From a virus, in the IMG/VR virus record IMGVR_UViG_3300030333_001198, positions 1 to 25,662 of that record: a stretch of 25,662 nt of DNA; one strand, written 5' to 3'. Under the pieces are notes generated by a model. The model made no database searches. It was not told the DNA's origin and saw nothing but the letters and a program-made list of their open reading frames with translations. A program made the position numbers and the translations under genes. Positions 21,601 through 25,482 of the stretch are shown here, in pieces (within the stretch, counting starts at the first letter, position 1; the number at the start of each line of letters is the position of its first letter).

Positions 21601-21902
21601 TTAAATTGATCATAACTGAAAACTGGTGTTCCAGAATCAGTTGCTAAACCAGGTCTATTATCAATATAATGGTCACCAGGCATAAGCATGATGGTGAACT
21701 CATCAAATCGATCATTATCAATTCCAGGAGCATAAGAATATCTTGCTACCTCGATAAATGCCCTCTGAATCGTTACAAATGGGCGATTAGGTGAATTACC
21801 TCTATTGTCTAGTTCATCAGATGCATTGAAATCATCTGGTGAGACATACAAATATCTACCAGTTTTACTGGAGATTAAGTTATCTAATCTGGTTAATGGC
21901 AT
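9621..21902 (-). CDS. Giant virion structural / tail-fibre-like protein, 4093 aa
   Basis: This is a single uninterrupted frame of 4093 codons, nearly half the window. Giant virion proteins of this type are known from T4-like cyanophages and are thought to form baseplate or fibre structures. The N-terminus (1-200) looks like a right-handed beta-helix-type domain (P-F-V-T-I-Q-R-A-F and a later C-S-L-I-G-Y-D-L-R-R). Two related helical modules lie near 680-755 and 945-1010. Residues about 1060-1900 hold tandem beta repeats with F-x-C...D...Y-P-R-x-x-D, eight copies. A further segment near 3150-3350 is rich in short T/N/G repeats (T-T-T-V-N-F-V, L-K-I-G-D-D). The C-terminus (about 3900-4093) is non-repetitive and ends Q-G-W-W-L-A-E-I. 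A late promoter precedes it. ATG at 21902 has AAGGA unusually close. Confidence 0.9.
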   Translation of the reverse strand: MPLTRLDNLISSKTGRYLYVSPDDFNASDELDNRGNSPNRPFVTIQRAFIEVARYSYAPGIDNDRFDEFTIMLMPGDHYIDNRPGLATDSGTPVFSYDQFNSAWTDSSVVDLSNPDNVLHKFNDSKGGCIVPRGCSLIGYDLRRTIIRPLYVPDPADKEQTRTSIFNVTGGAYIWQFTIKDGDITTKSPLYDANAGVGKVYYRSGDNTNLAIPEYSHHKITVFQYAEKPELDLYYVKVAKAFAQYQPTIDDQNEFGANVSENRIVGPLSDLRSIESIQVVDSSPVGTVSVNVTTKIAHGYIKDQFFAVQNNGLDDALNGTFSVTSIDSTNRRRFSFQLPGTVASLGLQNNQTYSASNGLNSGAYVQAEVDSVQSASPYMFNLSIRSTWGICGLLADGSKATGFKSMVCAQYTGVSLQKDDRAFIRYDKFTNTWNQASLSDAFATVPYHTKGDAYWKDDWRNAHIKATNDAFIQCVSIFAVGFADHFLMESGGDMSITNSNSNFGNTSLHAVGHKGYAFAQDKGGYIDAIIPPKKIVESTANTETVDYYTFDVQASNSANNNTKLYYGGTGVTDPLNRPAVTLDGFRLGSKSKEKIFVELDPYGQGAGKTTPTGAIYNATLEPSGFKTFPSSLQILNPTTVVVDNKNQDAANRIEDNKDLIAQETYGYITTKYPALLSKNIIISKCQRDVGLVLDAVISDLRLGGNINTIQAAESYFSAGELNYIDNERFETIEGFEYARDLAIAAARNWSFLQTGCSITSGSSTVTVPSTVGLSIGMKVEEYSTVVGNTGVSGLVTTNIPSNTYIRNIVNPTTIELGSVVSGSRSYLTTGTSRNATGTNASSNLLFKLEDNNGDRKGIWSSEVGTVDANITQDTVYPACSSVASAVTTLMDGIKVIINQGINPEGDRYADAHDLLLANKNFIADIAVKDMLIEYPSHTVPGGNVNCFDDIVDIVEAVAYNVKFGANNKVWDAANLYVTGAHLAGEEEQSIYAFRVAKLVSQKVIQNQTYTPRAGVTTSYTQSVDTTITTDPNPVGGTFCADVISAMDTLYQLVEYGIDTAGSQQQQLGQFTPSDATYDAATGDLVLTMAGHGLSSSNKISIAQDALTFTCGMDSNSTNHTYPRVGDPAFKNTLLSITDLTTDTVKVNVGTTPIVGYNVSDASYNGATGVLELTIGSNNLNVGDTFKLDNNALSFRCEMDNYGSVHSYPRPSDPKFNTSIAVSAVPTTGHTITDATYNPSTGDLVSTINSHGFHARTQHTAASAGYDPFTGKLEITINNHGFDAGDSIRIADSSLTFTCLKDSNATEHSYPRSTDPASGKDLVISDVTQNTFVVTIGVSSDKSTHTFVSAGTNGITRVGDRVLLEDGSITFSCAKDSNATNHAYPRATDDASGEWLEITAADSNTFTINIGQSPDTSAHTFVSAVANGVKKQSGKIQAIVGTTPLVSYTPSAAVYDAVTGDMTLTIGSHNLVAEQKFTPAAGTTYDPSTGIMTVRHVGHGLVIGDQVKIAPGAVSFTCLEDSNNTTHAYPRATDPVANKEIEVLAVTADTFDVQVLATVPSTNITAHTFASGVANSITKAGQSVKLATDSLTFTCAMDGNTAQKTYPRASDPVHNTAIPIKAVGANTITLHVGPSPLVTHTAGTGTSYDPNTGNLVLAIGDHTLDVGDGIKIADDSLTFECDEDSRATQHTYPRSSDPVSDTAIPITAVGVTTHTVSNAVYNAVTGIMTLTIVGHGFQNGNRIKLADNSLTFTCDLDGNTAAKTYPRAHDPASGAWLEISNVQTDTFDVQVLPALPSTNTSTHAFTGATALGLSRQDGTVTVNVLASAPSTNTTTHYFISATADSITTGGNYAHTFVSATAGALSAGGAYTHTFVESKPFGMKTGGNYPHTFVTSVNNGVTAYATNAGQFAATTKSSPSQNVVARENPATSSDQFAQRATLFTIDAGGTNPHKFETGTPVRLVARAKAGKTPDERDVRLPLGFQPNRTYFVIAPGRNTQPFNYNDSNVYSGIFDGGDQTKLMLAESLEAAAAGIYIYSPETESLDADVEILVQHFTLDTTYDLHEYKCTFSGSSSVLLKTDVAHVFDKPTSALNAGDLQKVFFRASGSDGNTGTLPTLAGSGAGQISAVQEFYVRYESENTFKIFETASAAILGSPEIQLSNNPTQFWYVLANKRTSPVKFDPTFVDVSASRIPKINDGLWYLNLKDETVNDDNILTRLKITDYSSSSGRTQTTDSYYTRTKDDRKADDRIYRLRYVQSKQFPGSIRKPNNGFVLKLRTDDKRNLVPQNITLEPVGHNASAVFRNPQSQNSAESIGMTKTEFNNAVQAGTLQEKYIYDPDSSPCVVNTDNYLRFSIRSGRKVTVGSQELLQVTAFDHRVDDTNAPSLKNTVFHTVEIDAPQGGAFATSKISSSPANIVQWSGGSSGFGYLHAYFEVSGKHYIILKDVSARPTYDPLSTTTFTQGAVYAKQQADVNGGRDSKSNNLYVVGGSNVFTLTVGDTLDDSTGNQFKIIAVEDVPQIDDTFYIFDSEQIQERVAGQQDGIYYLTAVRGNISPMPRGAGVGQNFQNFKFSQPISSLYPLDYKNDPTWYQVTDNDGTKDTLITDPPAANSFADNYTHGLVWVNDYKRSMTKEAIIDLTETPFFKENTYTIEAQTGNATAGSEQRMIGIAGDATSIHDQKVYIELRRPSIARSGNHTFEYLGFGPGNYSTGLPARQEVILSEFQDYYSQAKREDGGIVFYTGLNSNGDLYIGNKKIDAITGEETFLEKAQLVSSEDDTDTIGQLITSFDTPVTFKDKITVEGISNLNNQVIISTQPPTEVPSLIVRSNPRTDGLDEDNTLSRTSFADNNDGDITISQNKISSAILHVKGRGSQSNPGQAYSIRSNFNRLDALPNNRTPDQAGTYNPNQIVSYYSGTATDANPQAGDILYKGGSVENSGSLGWIFANYYTDIPESSILDVTTNGGTTVKIKWSGVLTNTSGGIKLKVGSTIRITGFVDQTAINGKWIVSKADQSGADDDFIEFICANALPAATYTWDAANQPTALLSRSDENWKETGVIGAEALRTDTDSIGQYKLGVNTIARTAHDSHQHGFLTYTSGGVVFDQQKPRANLDVVGNAFISGKDIDSYSTNSTISKVETLLANAFLVGGDSSAPQTAATLRVSTLDGRVGINATNAELDASLFVKGTLHLFGATANADIDGDLNVDGGDITTGATSFNLLNTTATTVNFVGDATTLKIGDDATAAQTIDIGTSSTDTTLNVHTSSIDSTVNIGVVADAATNKSIITMGGAFSNTANSTFTIKNAQTILDGDLDVNGGDLQSNSATINLFTRAGYGSEVNFASRASVLNFGGVAGSTTIRNSLKVNGDADIYGDTTMHGGSNSGTVTVQRAKLGTSKVAHATGSLTNLNVDFYKFVDDIDGAETVSSVNNSDGTLTLVENYFIDGNQVKFTDVSGLTGVNTNDIYYIINQSGNNVQVSTTASTTDKVSVTGTPGVAVALTLDKTKIDTSGAVGGSTTTWTNNSADVDYEYLPLNNVEGINIGDIIIIGTELVEVVSPGADKNNRRVKVSRGTDCTTVAIHNDNTVIRKLEKSPSATFLLGRVPQNSTTPTISAINPVSNSLEVPINELATGDAVKFTNIGSIVGINTTATYFVVKAVNDTGNSVTRFELSLDPGGASVPISGTVGSAVLNFSDTLLSLAEFGGQFNQNDYLRLNPSASCPSGEFVQIVSVNNTNSEKFIVNDGTNALRFVIDSVYGGVTSNVLGDQDFTMNLYGNADTNSTDNQFRIVNGETLPATRLTVDSDGKLTIVGVGTEAAPKAIINKNGEEWLSGNLRINNNSQAGSVDSAENSFYVNSATGNTLIGGLLSINDDFKVYSDVTGVQFGGASTAKFEIDAQTGDTRIGVSGSALGDGDLTVNGGHVNIVSTSTATPAVTDYALNITNLGVNANRNYRIRQDAAIDAFGVEKFYNKNGGRHWTYVTSTATLESGKNYMITIAADTVFTLPADAETGDMIRFIEVGGNLSYDASLIIRAPLGVRIQGDATGTNAGGLSSAYAGGELIVQTRNAGFGLVFAGSEDSEANTIPSTYQGWWLAEI
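16190..18725 (-). repeat. Tandem protein repeats inside the giant structural gene
   Basis: Translated repeats of roughly 75-110 residues recur here. Each has a (V/S)-x-Y-(D/N)-x-x-T-G-x-(L/M) opening, a G-H-G-(L/F) or similar turn, a (L/I)-(T/S)-F-x-C strand, D-(S/G)-N, then (H/K)-x-Y-P-R-x-x-D. I count eight Y-P-R units, with HTYPRVGDP, HSYPRPSDP, HSYPRSTDP, HAYPRATDD, HAYPRATDP, KTYPRASDP, HTYPRSSDP and KTYPRAHDP as their markers. One unit (D-A-T-Y-N-P-S-T-G) is cut short. At the downstream end the pattern decays into short H-T-F-V-S-A-T units (about 16190-16400). The DNA copies have diverged, so the array is old rather than a recent slippage product. Confidence 0.85.
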
Positions 21903-21943
21903 AGTCCTTGGATTACCAATTGGTTGTTATAGCTGTCCTTGGG

Positions 21944-22519
21944 TTATTTATCACAGTTCTTTTCTGCTTCCCCATTGCTATTTAGATGTGGCGTAAAGAA
22001 ATTAATGTTAATTACTGACTTAATTCTCATATCAGTTTGACTAACACCTCGATGTTTAAGATTTGATGGAAATTGGACGTATCTATTTGCTCTACATCCA
22101 ACCTTAGATCCATCTTCAAATTCGGTATAACCATTGCATGTATTGAGATAATATATGCCTGTAGTCATATAATCACACGAACCTTGTTCATCGCTATAAT
22201 CGGTATGATAATCACTTATATATGCTTCCTTAAATAAAGGTTGCATATTTGCCTTTATCCTATACAACCCAATATATTCTATTCTACTTAAAATAGGAAG
22301 CATAAGATTAAAGTGATCAGATTTTTTGTGTATCAATCCACCATAATGATTCTCCGATCTAAAGAATGGATGAACAAACTGAAAATTCTCTAATGAATCA
22401 GAATTACCACCAACCTTATACTCATTATAATGCCAAGGGAATTCTTGAAAGAATAAAGTATCAAATAATACCTTATACTCTGCCTTTGTTAAAAAGTCAT
22501 CAGTCAACCTTATAGTCAT
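21944..22519 (-). CDS. 2OG-Fe(II) oxygenase-like protein
   Basis: The 191-residue product shows the oxygenase pattern. Y-R-I-K-A-N-M (86-92) is followed by Y-H105-T-D107, then M-T-T-G-I-Y-Y-L-N-T-C-N-G-Y-T-E-F (118-134), R-Y-V-Q-F-P-S-N-L-K-H156-R-G and D-M-R165-I-K-S-V-I-N-I. H105, D107 and H156 are the predicted iron ligands and R165 the 2OG contact. Substrate is unknown. Similar small proteins are often found beside structural genes in cyanophages. The start ATG overlaps the upstream TGA as ATGA, so it is translationally coupled to the other oxygenase-like gene. The late promoter of the giant gene sits in its last codons. Confidence 0.83.
   Translation of the reverse strand: MTIRLTDDFLTKAEYKVLFDTLFFQEFPWHYNEYKVGGNSDSLENFQFVHPFFRSENHYGGLIHKKSDHFNLMLPILSRIEYIGLYRIKANMQPLFKEAYISDYHTDYSDEQGSCDYMTTGIYYLNTCNGYTEFEDGSKVGCRANRYVQFPSNLKHRGVSQTDMRIKSVININFFTPHLNSNGEAEKNCDK
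21945..21952 (-). promoter_or_regulatory. T4-type late promoter before the giant structural gene
   Basis: The minus strand reads GATAAATA, matching the NATAAATA late-promoter element of T4-like cyanophages. It overlaps the last codons and stop of the upstream oxygenase gene and lies 42 bases before the giant gene's ATG. It is the only good match I found in front of a gene in this window, and it stands at the head of the structural block. Confidence 0.65.
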
Positions 22520-23127
22520 TTTTTGCCACGAGATTTTTTCTTGGATCTGAAGAATGCAGTATCACGATAGGTAAACGCTATGGTTTTTCTTTCCAACCAT
22601 GCAAAATTATTAGGAGCAGATCCTCTATGTTTATAGTTAGCTTGGAATAAAACACCACGATTAGGTCTGTATGGTGTCATATAATGCTCATCATTCTCAC
22701 CAACACAAACAAAATCTCCACCCCACTGAGATTCCCAACCTTGGCAAACCATAACAATCATGGTGTACATATGTTCATCTCCATCAAAATGGAATGTACC
22801 CTCTTGTCCTGGAAATTGTATGTTAGAATTAATTCTCTCTAAGTATACTTGATGTTTTACTTGTTTTTGTACAGCATATTTTATTTTCTCTCCAATATTA
22901 ATGAGACATAGATTATCTCCTAGTTCATCCTCAGTTGGTTTATGTATAGCACCCCATTTAGGATAAGGGACATGCCCCATCCTATCTTTAATCTTAGTAC
23001 CATCACACTTATACGACCAATGCTCTTTCTTATAAAACATCCAAGGGTTATATTCTCCCCTGAACTCATCCATCAGAGCAAAGTAGTCATCACGTGATAG
23101 TATATTATCGTAGATCCATAGTTTCAT
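22516..23127 (-). CDS. 2OG-Fe(II) oxygenase-like protein
   Basis: I choose the ATG at 23127, giving 203 residues (M-K-L-W-I-Y-D-N). The frame stays open to 23193, but that extension would run into the 3' part of the tmRNA and is not oxygenase-like; an ATG at 23154 is a second alternative. In the 203-residue form, L-E-R-I-N-S-N-I-Q-F leads to F-H113-F-D115-G-D. Then come G-G-D-F-V-C-V-G (136-143), R-P-N-R-G-V-L-F (154-161), Y-K-H167-R-G and R180-K-T-I-A-F. These give the H-x-D...H...R set. The C-terminus is strongly basic (K-K-K-S-R-G-K-K), which could favour contact with nucleic acid or acidic surfaces. It overlaps the next gene by ATGA. Confidence 0.8.
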   Translation of the reverse strand: MKLWIYDNILSRDDYFALMDEFRGEYNPWMFYKKEHWSYKCDGTKIKDRMGHVPYPKWGAIHKPTEDELGDNLCLINIGEKIKYAVQKQVKHQVYLERINSNIQFPGQEGTFHFDGDEHMYTMIVMVCQGWESQWGGDFVCVGENDEHYMTPYRPNRGVLFQANYKHRGSAPNNFAWLERKTIAFTYRDTAFFRSKKKSRGKK

Positions 23128-23135
23128 ATTATTAA

Positions 23136-23152
23136 GGGGGAATTCCACCCCC
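23136..23152 (-). terminator. G5/C5 hairpin between tmRNA and oxygenase gene
   Basis: On the minus strand five G, a seven-base loop and five C are followed by TTAATAAT. It lies between the tmRNA and the ATG at 23127. It could end the tmRNA transcript or sit in the 5' leader of the downstream gene. The U-run is poor, so termination is doubtful. Confidence 0.35.
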
Positions 23153-23164
23153 ATATAGTCATTT

Positions 23165-23415
23165 GGGTAACAAGGCTGACTTAACCCCGTCATTCCTGAT
23201 TATACAGTCGCTAAAGAGCGAGCACCCTCTAGGTGAGGGATGCGAACGAATCCTACGATGTTATTCGCAGGAGGTGTATCTGTTTTTGCAGATGTGGTTT
23301 GCTTATCCAAGCAGGTTTCAGTCCCGATCCTTATACCCTGTCGAAGCCATGGCATCCCCTCGAATGGAGATGACGGGAATCGAACCCGTGTCCAGAATGT
23401 AGGTGTCGTCACCTA
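23165..23415 (-). ncRNA. ssrA: Permuted two-piece tmRNA (ssrA)
   Basis: The minus strand holds tmRNA parts in permuted order. First is the acceptor piece: T arm at 23389-23373 (ACGGG, loop TTCGATT, CCCGT), then CATCTCC plus discriminator A ending at 23365, with no encoded CCA. After only five bases (TTCGA) the coding piece starts at 23359 with GGGGATG, which pairs with CATCTCC with one G-U. It continues through the D-arm-like CTTCGACAGGG. Bases 23340-23329 pair, with wobbles and mismatches, with 23404-23393 before the T arm, as expected for helix 2. A tag frame starts at GCG 23268 and ends at TAA 23202-23200. This permuted layout is the one known in marine alpha-cyanobacteria. It would rescue stalled ribosomes during infection. 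The outer ends and cleavage sites are approximate. Confidence 0.85.
23200..23268 (-). other. tmRNA proteolysis/rescue tag reading frame, 22 codons
   Basis: From GCG at 23268 the frame reads A-N-N-I-V-G-F-V-R, then I-P-H-L-E-G-A-R-S-L-A-T-V, then TAA. The first nine residues fit the cyanobacterial tag pattern A-N-(N/K)-I-V-x-F-x-R. The rest is longer than known cyanobacterial tags (about 14-16 residues, ending in AA) and ends in L-A-T-V. Two hairpins fall within it (CCCTC/GAGGG and TCGCT/AGCGA), probably parts of the tmRNA fold near the stop. Confidence 0.75.
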
Positions 23416-23429
23416 TCCTCAAAAGAGGA
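23416..23429 (-). other. Hairpin spacer between tRNA-Thr and tmRNA
   Basis: The minus strand reads TCCTC, TTTT, GAGGA, a perfect five-pair stem with a four-base loop directly after the tRNA 3' end. A second stem (TAGGTG/CACCTA, 23400-23415) follows at once. They are likely processing structures of a shared tRNA-tmRNA precursor, or the 5' part of the acceptor piece. Confidence 0.45.
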
Positions 23430-23501
23430 TGCCATCAGAGGGATTTGAACCCCCGACCTTGGCTTTACAAAAGCCCTGCACTACCACTGTGCTATGATGG
23501 C
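23430..23501 (-). tRNA. tRNA-Thr (anticodon UGU)
   Basis: Seventy-two bases fold as a cloverleaf. The acceptor GCCATCA pairs perfectly with TGATGGC, with discriminator A and no encoded CCA. The D stem is GCAC/GTGC. The anticodon loop TTTGTAA gives UGU, with stem GGGCT/AGCCA having one closing mismatch. The T stem is GGGGG/CCCTC with loop TTCAAAT. It lies directly after the 28-aa ORF and just before the tmRNA acceptor piece. Phage tRNA-Thr(UGU) would read ACA codons, suiting the AT-rich, Thr-rich structural genes. Confidence 0.92.
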
Positions 23502-23587
23502 TATAAATGTGGATCGTAGTGTCTCATGTATGCTACGAAAAGGATAGAACCTGCTGCTAGAGCTGTTGGAATTAAAAACAATGGCAT
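23501..23587 (-). CDS. 28-aa single-span membrane peptide
   Basis: An ATG at 23587, four bases after the cpeT stop, opens a 28-codon frame ending in TAG whose last base is the first base of tRNA-Thr. The peptide begins M-P-L-F-L-I-P-T-A-L and continues A-A-G-S-I-L-F-V-A-Y-M before a polar tail R-H-Y-D-P-H-L. Residues about 3-21 would make one short transmembrane helix with a short His/Asp-containing tail. The size and shape recall the tiny single-helix subunits of photosynthetic complexes, but I do not recognise it as any specific one. The tight fit between cpeT and the tRNA, without wasted bases, supports a real gene. It has no strong Shine-Dalgarno and may rely on coupling to cpeT. Confidence 0.6.
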   Translation of the reverse strand: MPLFLIPTALAAGSILFVAYMRHYDPHL

Positions 23588-23591
23588 AATC

Positions 23592-24128
23592 TTAACTTGG
23601 TTGTATTATATCATGACGGCGATAAAATTTCAAGTGCCCCCACTTAGCACCCCAGACCTGTTGATCTGTCTCTAAGTCGAAACCCTTATCGAGAACCCAA
23701 TAAGAATCATCAGTCAATTCAATCTCATTAAGAAGGTATGTCTCTTTACCCTTGTACATTACTGTACAGTCTGAGCTTGCTGTCTTGCCGTGATAGACAA
23801 CACCAGACCTTACGAATTTAATATCACACCCCAGTCTCCTCTGCAAAGGAGCTTCTCTTAGTTTATTTAGATTTGAACACAAAACATATTGTCTAGGATC
23901 ATCTATGGAATAATTCTGAACAATATAACCGTCATCAACTGTAATAACTTTCAAGATAAACTGTCTGTATGGATCTTTAGGACAATAATTATAACACTGC
24001 TCACCATAAAATATCCCATCGCTTAACCTAACGTGGGATATATTAATATGAGCATAACGACTGGGATCCTTCATTGCTTGATGCTGGTTACTAAAGTGAC
24101 CAACTAAGCAATCTTCAAAGCTTTTCAT
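23592..24128 (-). CDS. cpeT: CpeT/CpcT-family bilin lyase homologue
   Basis: The 178-residue product matches the CpeT/CpcT family, which attaches or chaperones bilins for phycobiliproteins in cyanobacteria. Visible family marks are F-Y-G-E-Q-C-Y-N-Y (40-48), P-Y-R-Q-F-I-L-K-V (53-61), G-C-D-I-K-F (100-105), Y-L-L-N-E-I-E-L (131-138), W-V-L-D-K-G-F-D (144-151) and V-W-G-A-K-W-G-H-L-K-F (158-168). cpeT is a recurrent auxiliary metabolic gene of cyanophages; a phage homologue is known to bind phycoerythrobilin. It would act on the host light-harvesting antenna during infection. I choose ATG at 24128 over the TTG at 24143 of the longer frame. It overlaps the upstream 92-aa gene by 14 bases and is followed by the 28-aa peptide. 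Confidence 0.88.
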   Translation of the reverse strand: MKSFEDCLVGHFSNQHQAMKDPSRYAHINISHVRLSDGIFYGEQCYNYCPKDPYRQFILKVITVDDGYIVQNYSIDDPRQYVLCSNLNKLREAPLQRRLGCDIKFVRSGVVYHGKTASSDCTVMYKGKETYLLNEIELTDDSYWVLDKGFDLETDQQVWGAKWGHLKFYRRHDIIQPS

Positions 24129-24393
24129 CAGGCATAGTTTCAACTGTTATAACAGGTACATCAAATAATAATGGATGTATCTCTTCTTGTAGTAAATATT
24201 CTGAATTCTTTAAGATCTGTTCTTGAGTGAACTCTGGGTTCAAAGCACACTCAAATAATATCCATCTATCTTCTCGCTGGTCTCTGGTTAGTGGATCGTA
24301 TGTAAAAGGAGTATTCTCTATGAAATACATTTTTACTGGTGTTCCATCTAACCAGCAGTGTTTTATATTAACCCTGTAACCAGCGAACGCCAT
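24115..24393 (-). CDS. Hypothetical protein, 92 aa
   Basis: The product begins M-A-F-A-G-Y-R-V-N-I-K-H-C-W and ends V-E-T-M-P-D-E-K-L. It is soluble, acidic in the C-terminal half, with helices likely around E-F-T-Q-E-Q-I-L-K-N-S-E-Y-L-L. I do not recognise the family. The start ATG (24393) is preferred over the GTG one codon earlier. The stop lies 14 bases inside cpeT, so the two are probably translated together, and it follows the ParB-like gene by 30 bases. Its place points to a host-takeover role rather than a structural one, by context only. Confidence 0.6.
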   Translation of the reverse strand: MAFAGYRVNIKHCWLDGTPVKMYFIENTPFTYDPLTRDQREDRWILFECALNPEFTQEQILKNSEYLLQEEIHPLLFDVPVITVETMPDEKL

Positions 24394-24423
24394 CACTTAA
24401 ATTCATCTAATCTATGTAGACGA

Positions 24424-25461
24424 TCAATCCACTAATTTTTCAGGAATACCACTACCTACCTCTTTACCATAGAGTTGTGGTAGAAATCCTTCCCAATGAT
24501 ATGGTGCTTTACCATTTAGTTGAGACTTTAAGTAAGCATACTTACAGATTAGTCTATCAAGTTCATCAAATCTATCTTTTGCATCTTGACGTTGGTCGAT
24601 TACTGCTTGTTCAGTTTCACAACCTTTAGTGTATCCTATGAGTTGTGTTGTCTCAAGATTATTTTCATCTTGAACAAACTTTTTCATGTGAGTCATGAAA
24701 GCATCTTTGATATAGTCATCCTCTTTAGTGCATATAACTAGTGGATTTTCGATGCTGTCATTGTTATACTCCAGTTCTAATCCTAAAAAGTTTAAAGCTT
24801 CCTTCTTAGCTTTTGAACCTGCAGGTATGTGTCTAACATTAGTTACCTCAGATTCAACTAAGATAGTTGCAGCAATCTTATCAACATCTCTTTCTTTGAA
24901 CTGGTGATCAGAACGGTTAACCCAGTCTTTAATAGGTTCGATAGTGTCTATGACGTTACCCTTTAGTGCTTCTCTCTGTGTCCACTTAACACCTGTGTTG
25001 ATAAAGTCTTGTCGAGATGCTTCATCTGCATGTGGGTGATCATTTGCACTTAACTGAACATGATCCTTAACGTCTTGGAAGTCATAACCATCCTTAAGAG
25101 TGTATAACCATACAGGTGCTGTTGTCTCTCCAAGCTTTCTAAGTTGAATCCACCTGTTGAAACCATCCCAAAGATAATATTCTCCTTGATAGAAGATAAC
25201 TATCAAAGGTCTCTGTGTTACATCCCAACCCTTTGCAAGATCTTTTGCTTTAAGTGTAGTACCACCTGCACGAGCTTCGTTTGCTTCTTCATCAGTATTT
25301 ACCTTAGTCATATCAAAGATATAAAACTTACCTTCATCTAATCCCCAAAAGGGTGGAGGATTCTTGACTATTGCTGCAAACACTTCGTTCTCTACGACTG
25401 TTTCCCAGTTTCCACCAAGGAAAGGAGCAAAGGTTCTCACGCTGCTTTTTGTTACGGTCAT
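24424..25461 (-). CDS. ParB/sulfiredoxin-fold domain protein
   Basis: The 345-residue product has a ParB/Srx-like core at about 72-122: L-A-K-G-W-D-V-T-Q-R-P-L-I-V-I, then Y-Y-L-W-D-G-F-N-R-W (95-104), then L-R-K-L-G-E-T-T-A-P-V-W-L-Y (107-120). The D-G-F-N-R-W segment corresponds to the (D/G)-G-x-x-R nucleotide-binding motif of the fold. A long helical C-terminal region (130-330) could include a DNA-contacting part, but I see no clear ParB helix-turn-helix. Proteins with this fold bind or hydrolyse nucleotides or nucleic acids, so a role in phage regulation or DNA handling is possible. It is the first gene after the promoter at 25483-25510 and probably heads the cpeT-tRNA-tmRNA transcript. 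Confidence 0.7.
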   Translation of the reverse strand: MTVTKSSVRTFAPFLGGNWETVVENEVFAAIVKNPPPFWGLDEGKFYIFDMTKVNTDEEANEARAGGTTLKAKDLAKGWDVTQRPLIVIFYQGEYYLWDGFNRWIQLRKLGETTAPVWLYTLKDGYDFQDVKDHVQLSANDHPHADEASRQDFINTGVKWTQREALKGNVIDTIEPIKDWVNRSDHQFKERDVDKIAATILVESEVTNVRHIPAGSKAKKEALNFLGLELEYNNDSIENPLVICTKEDDYIKDAFMTHMKKFVQDENNLETTQLIGYTKGCETEQAVIDQRQDAKDRFDELDRLICKYAYLKSQLNGKAPYHWEGFLPQLYGKEVGSGIPEKLVD

Positions 25462-25482
25462 AATTTTAAATATCTAATTAAT

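Noticed and set aside
9621-21902. Giant frame as an assembly fusion of several genes
   Set aside because: No internal frame change is seen, the domain order is consistent with known cyanophage giant virion proteins, and there are small gaps only at the two ends.
23128-23193. N-terminal extension of the oxygenase gene to ATG 23193
   Set aside because: It overlaps the tmRNA 3' part, and the extra residues are not oxygenase-like. ATG at 23127 gives a typical start.
23200-23412. 70-codon minus-strand frame
   Set aside because: It runs through the T arm, acceptor stem and D-arm-like part of the tmRNA. Only its last 22 codons, the tag, are meaningful.
23163-23497. Two plus-strand frames across the tRNA and tmRNA
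   Set aside because: They are antisense to well-folded RNA genes and their products resemble the usual false ORFs over tRNA T arms.
23353-23501. tRNA/tmRNA as a prophage attachment site
   Set aside because: No integrase and no second partial RNA copy are in the window, and the phage type is normally lytic.
24129-24143. TTG start of cpeT five codons upstream
   Set aside because: An ATG follows at 24128 and the CpeT family match begins just after it.
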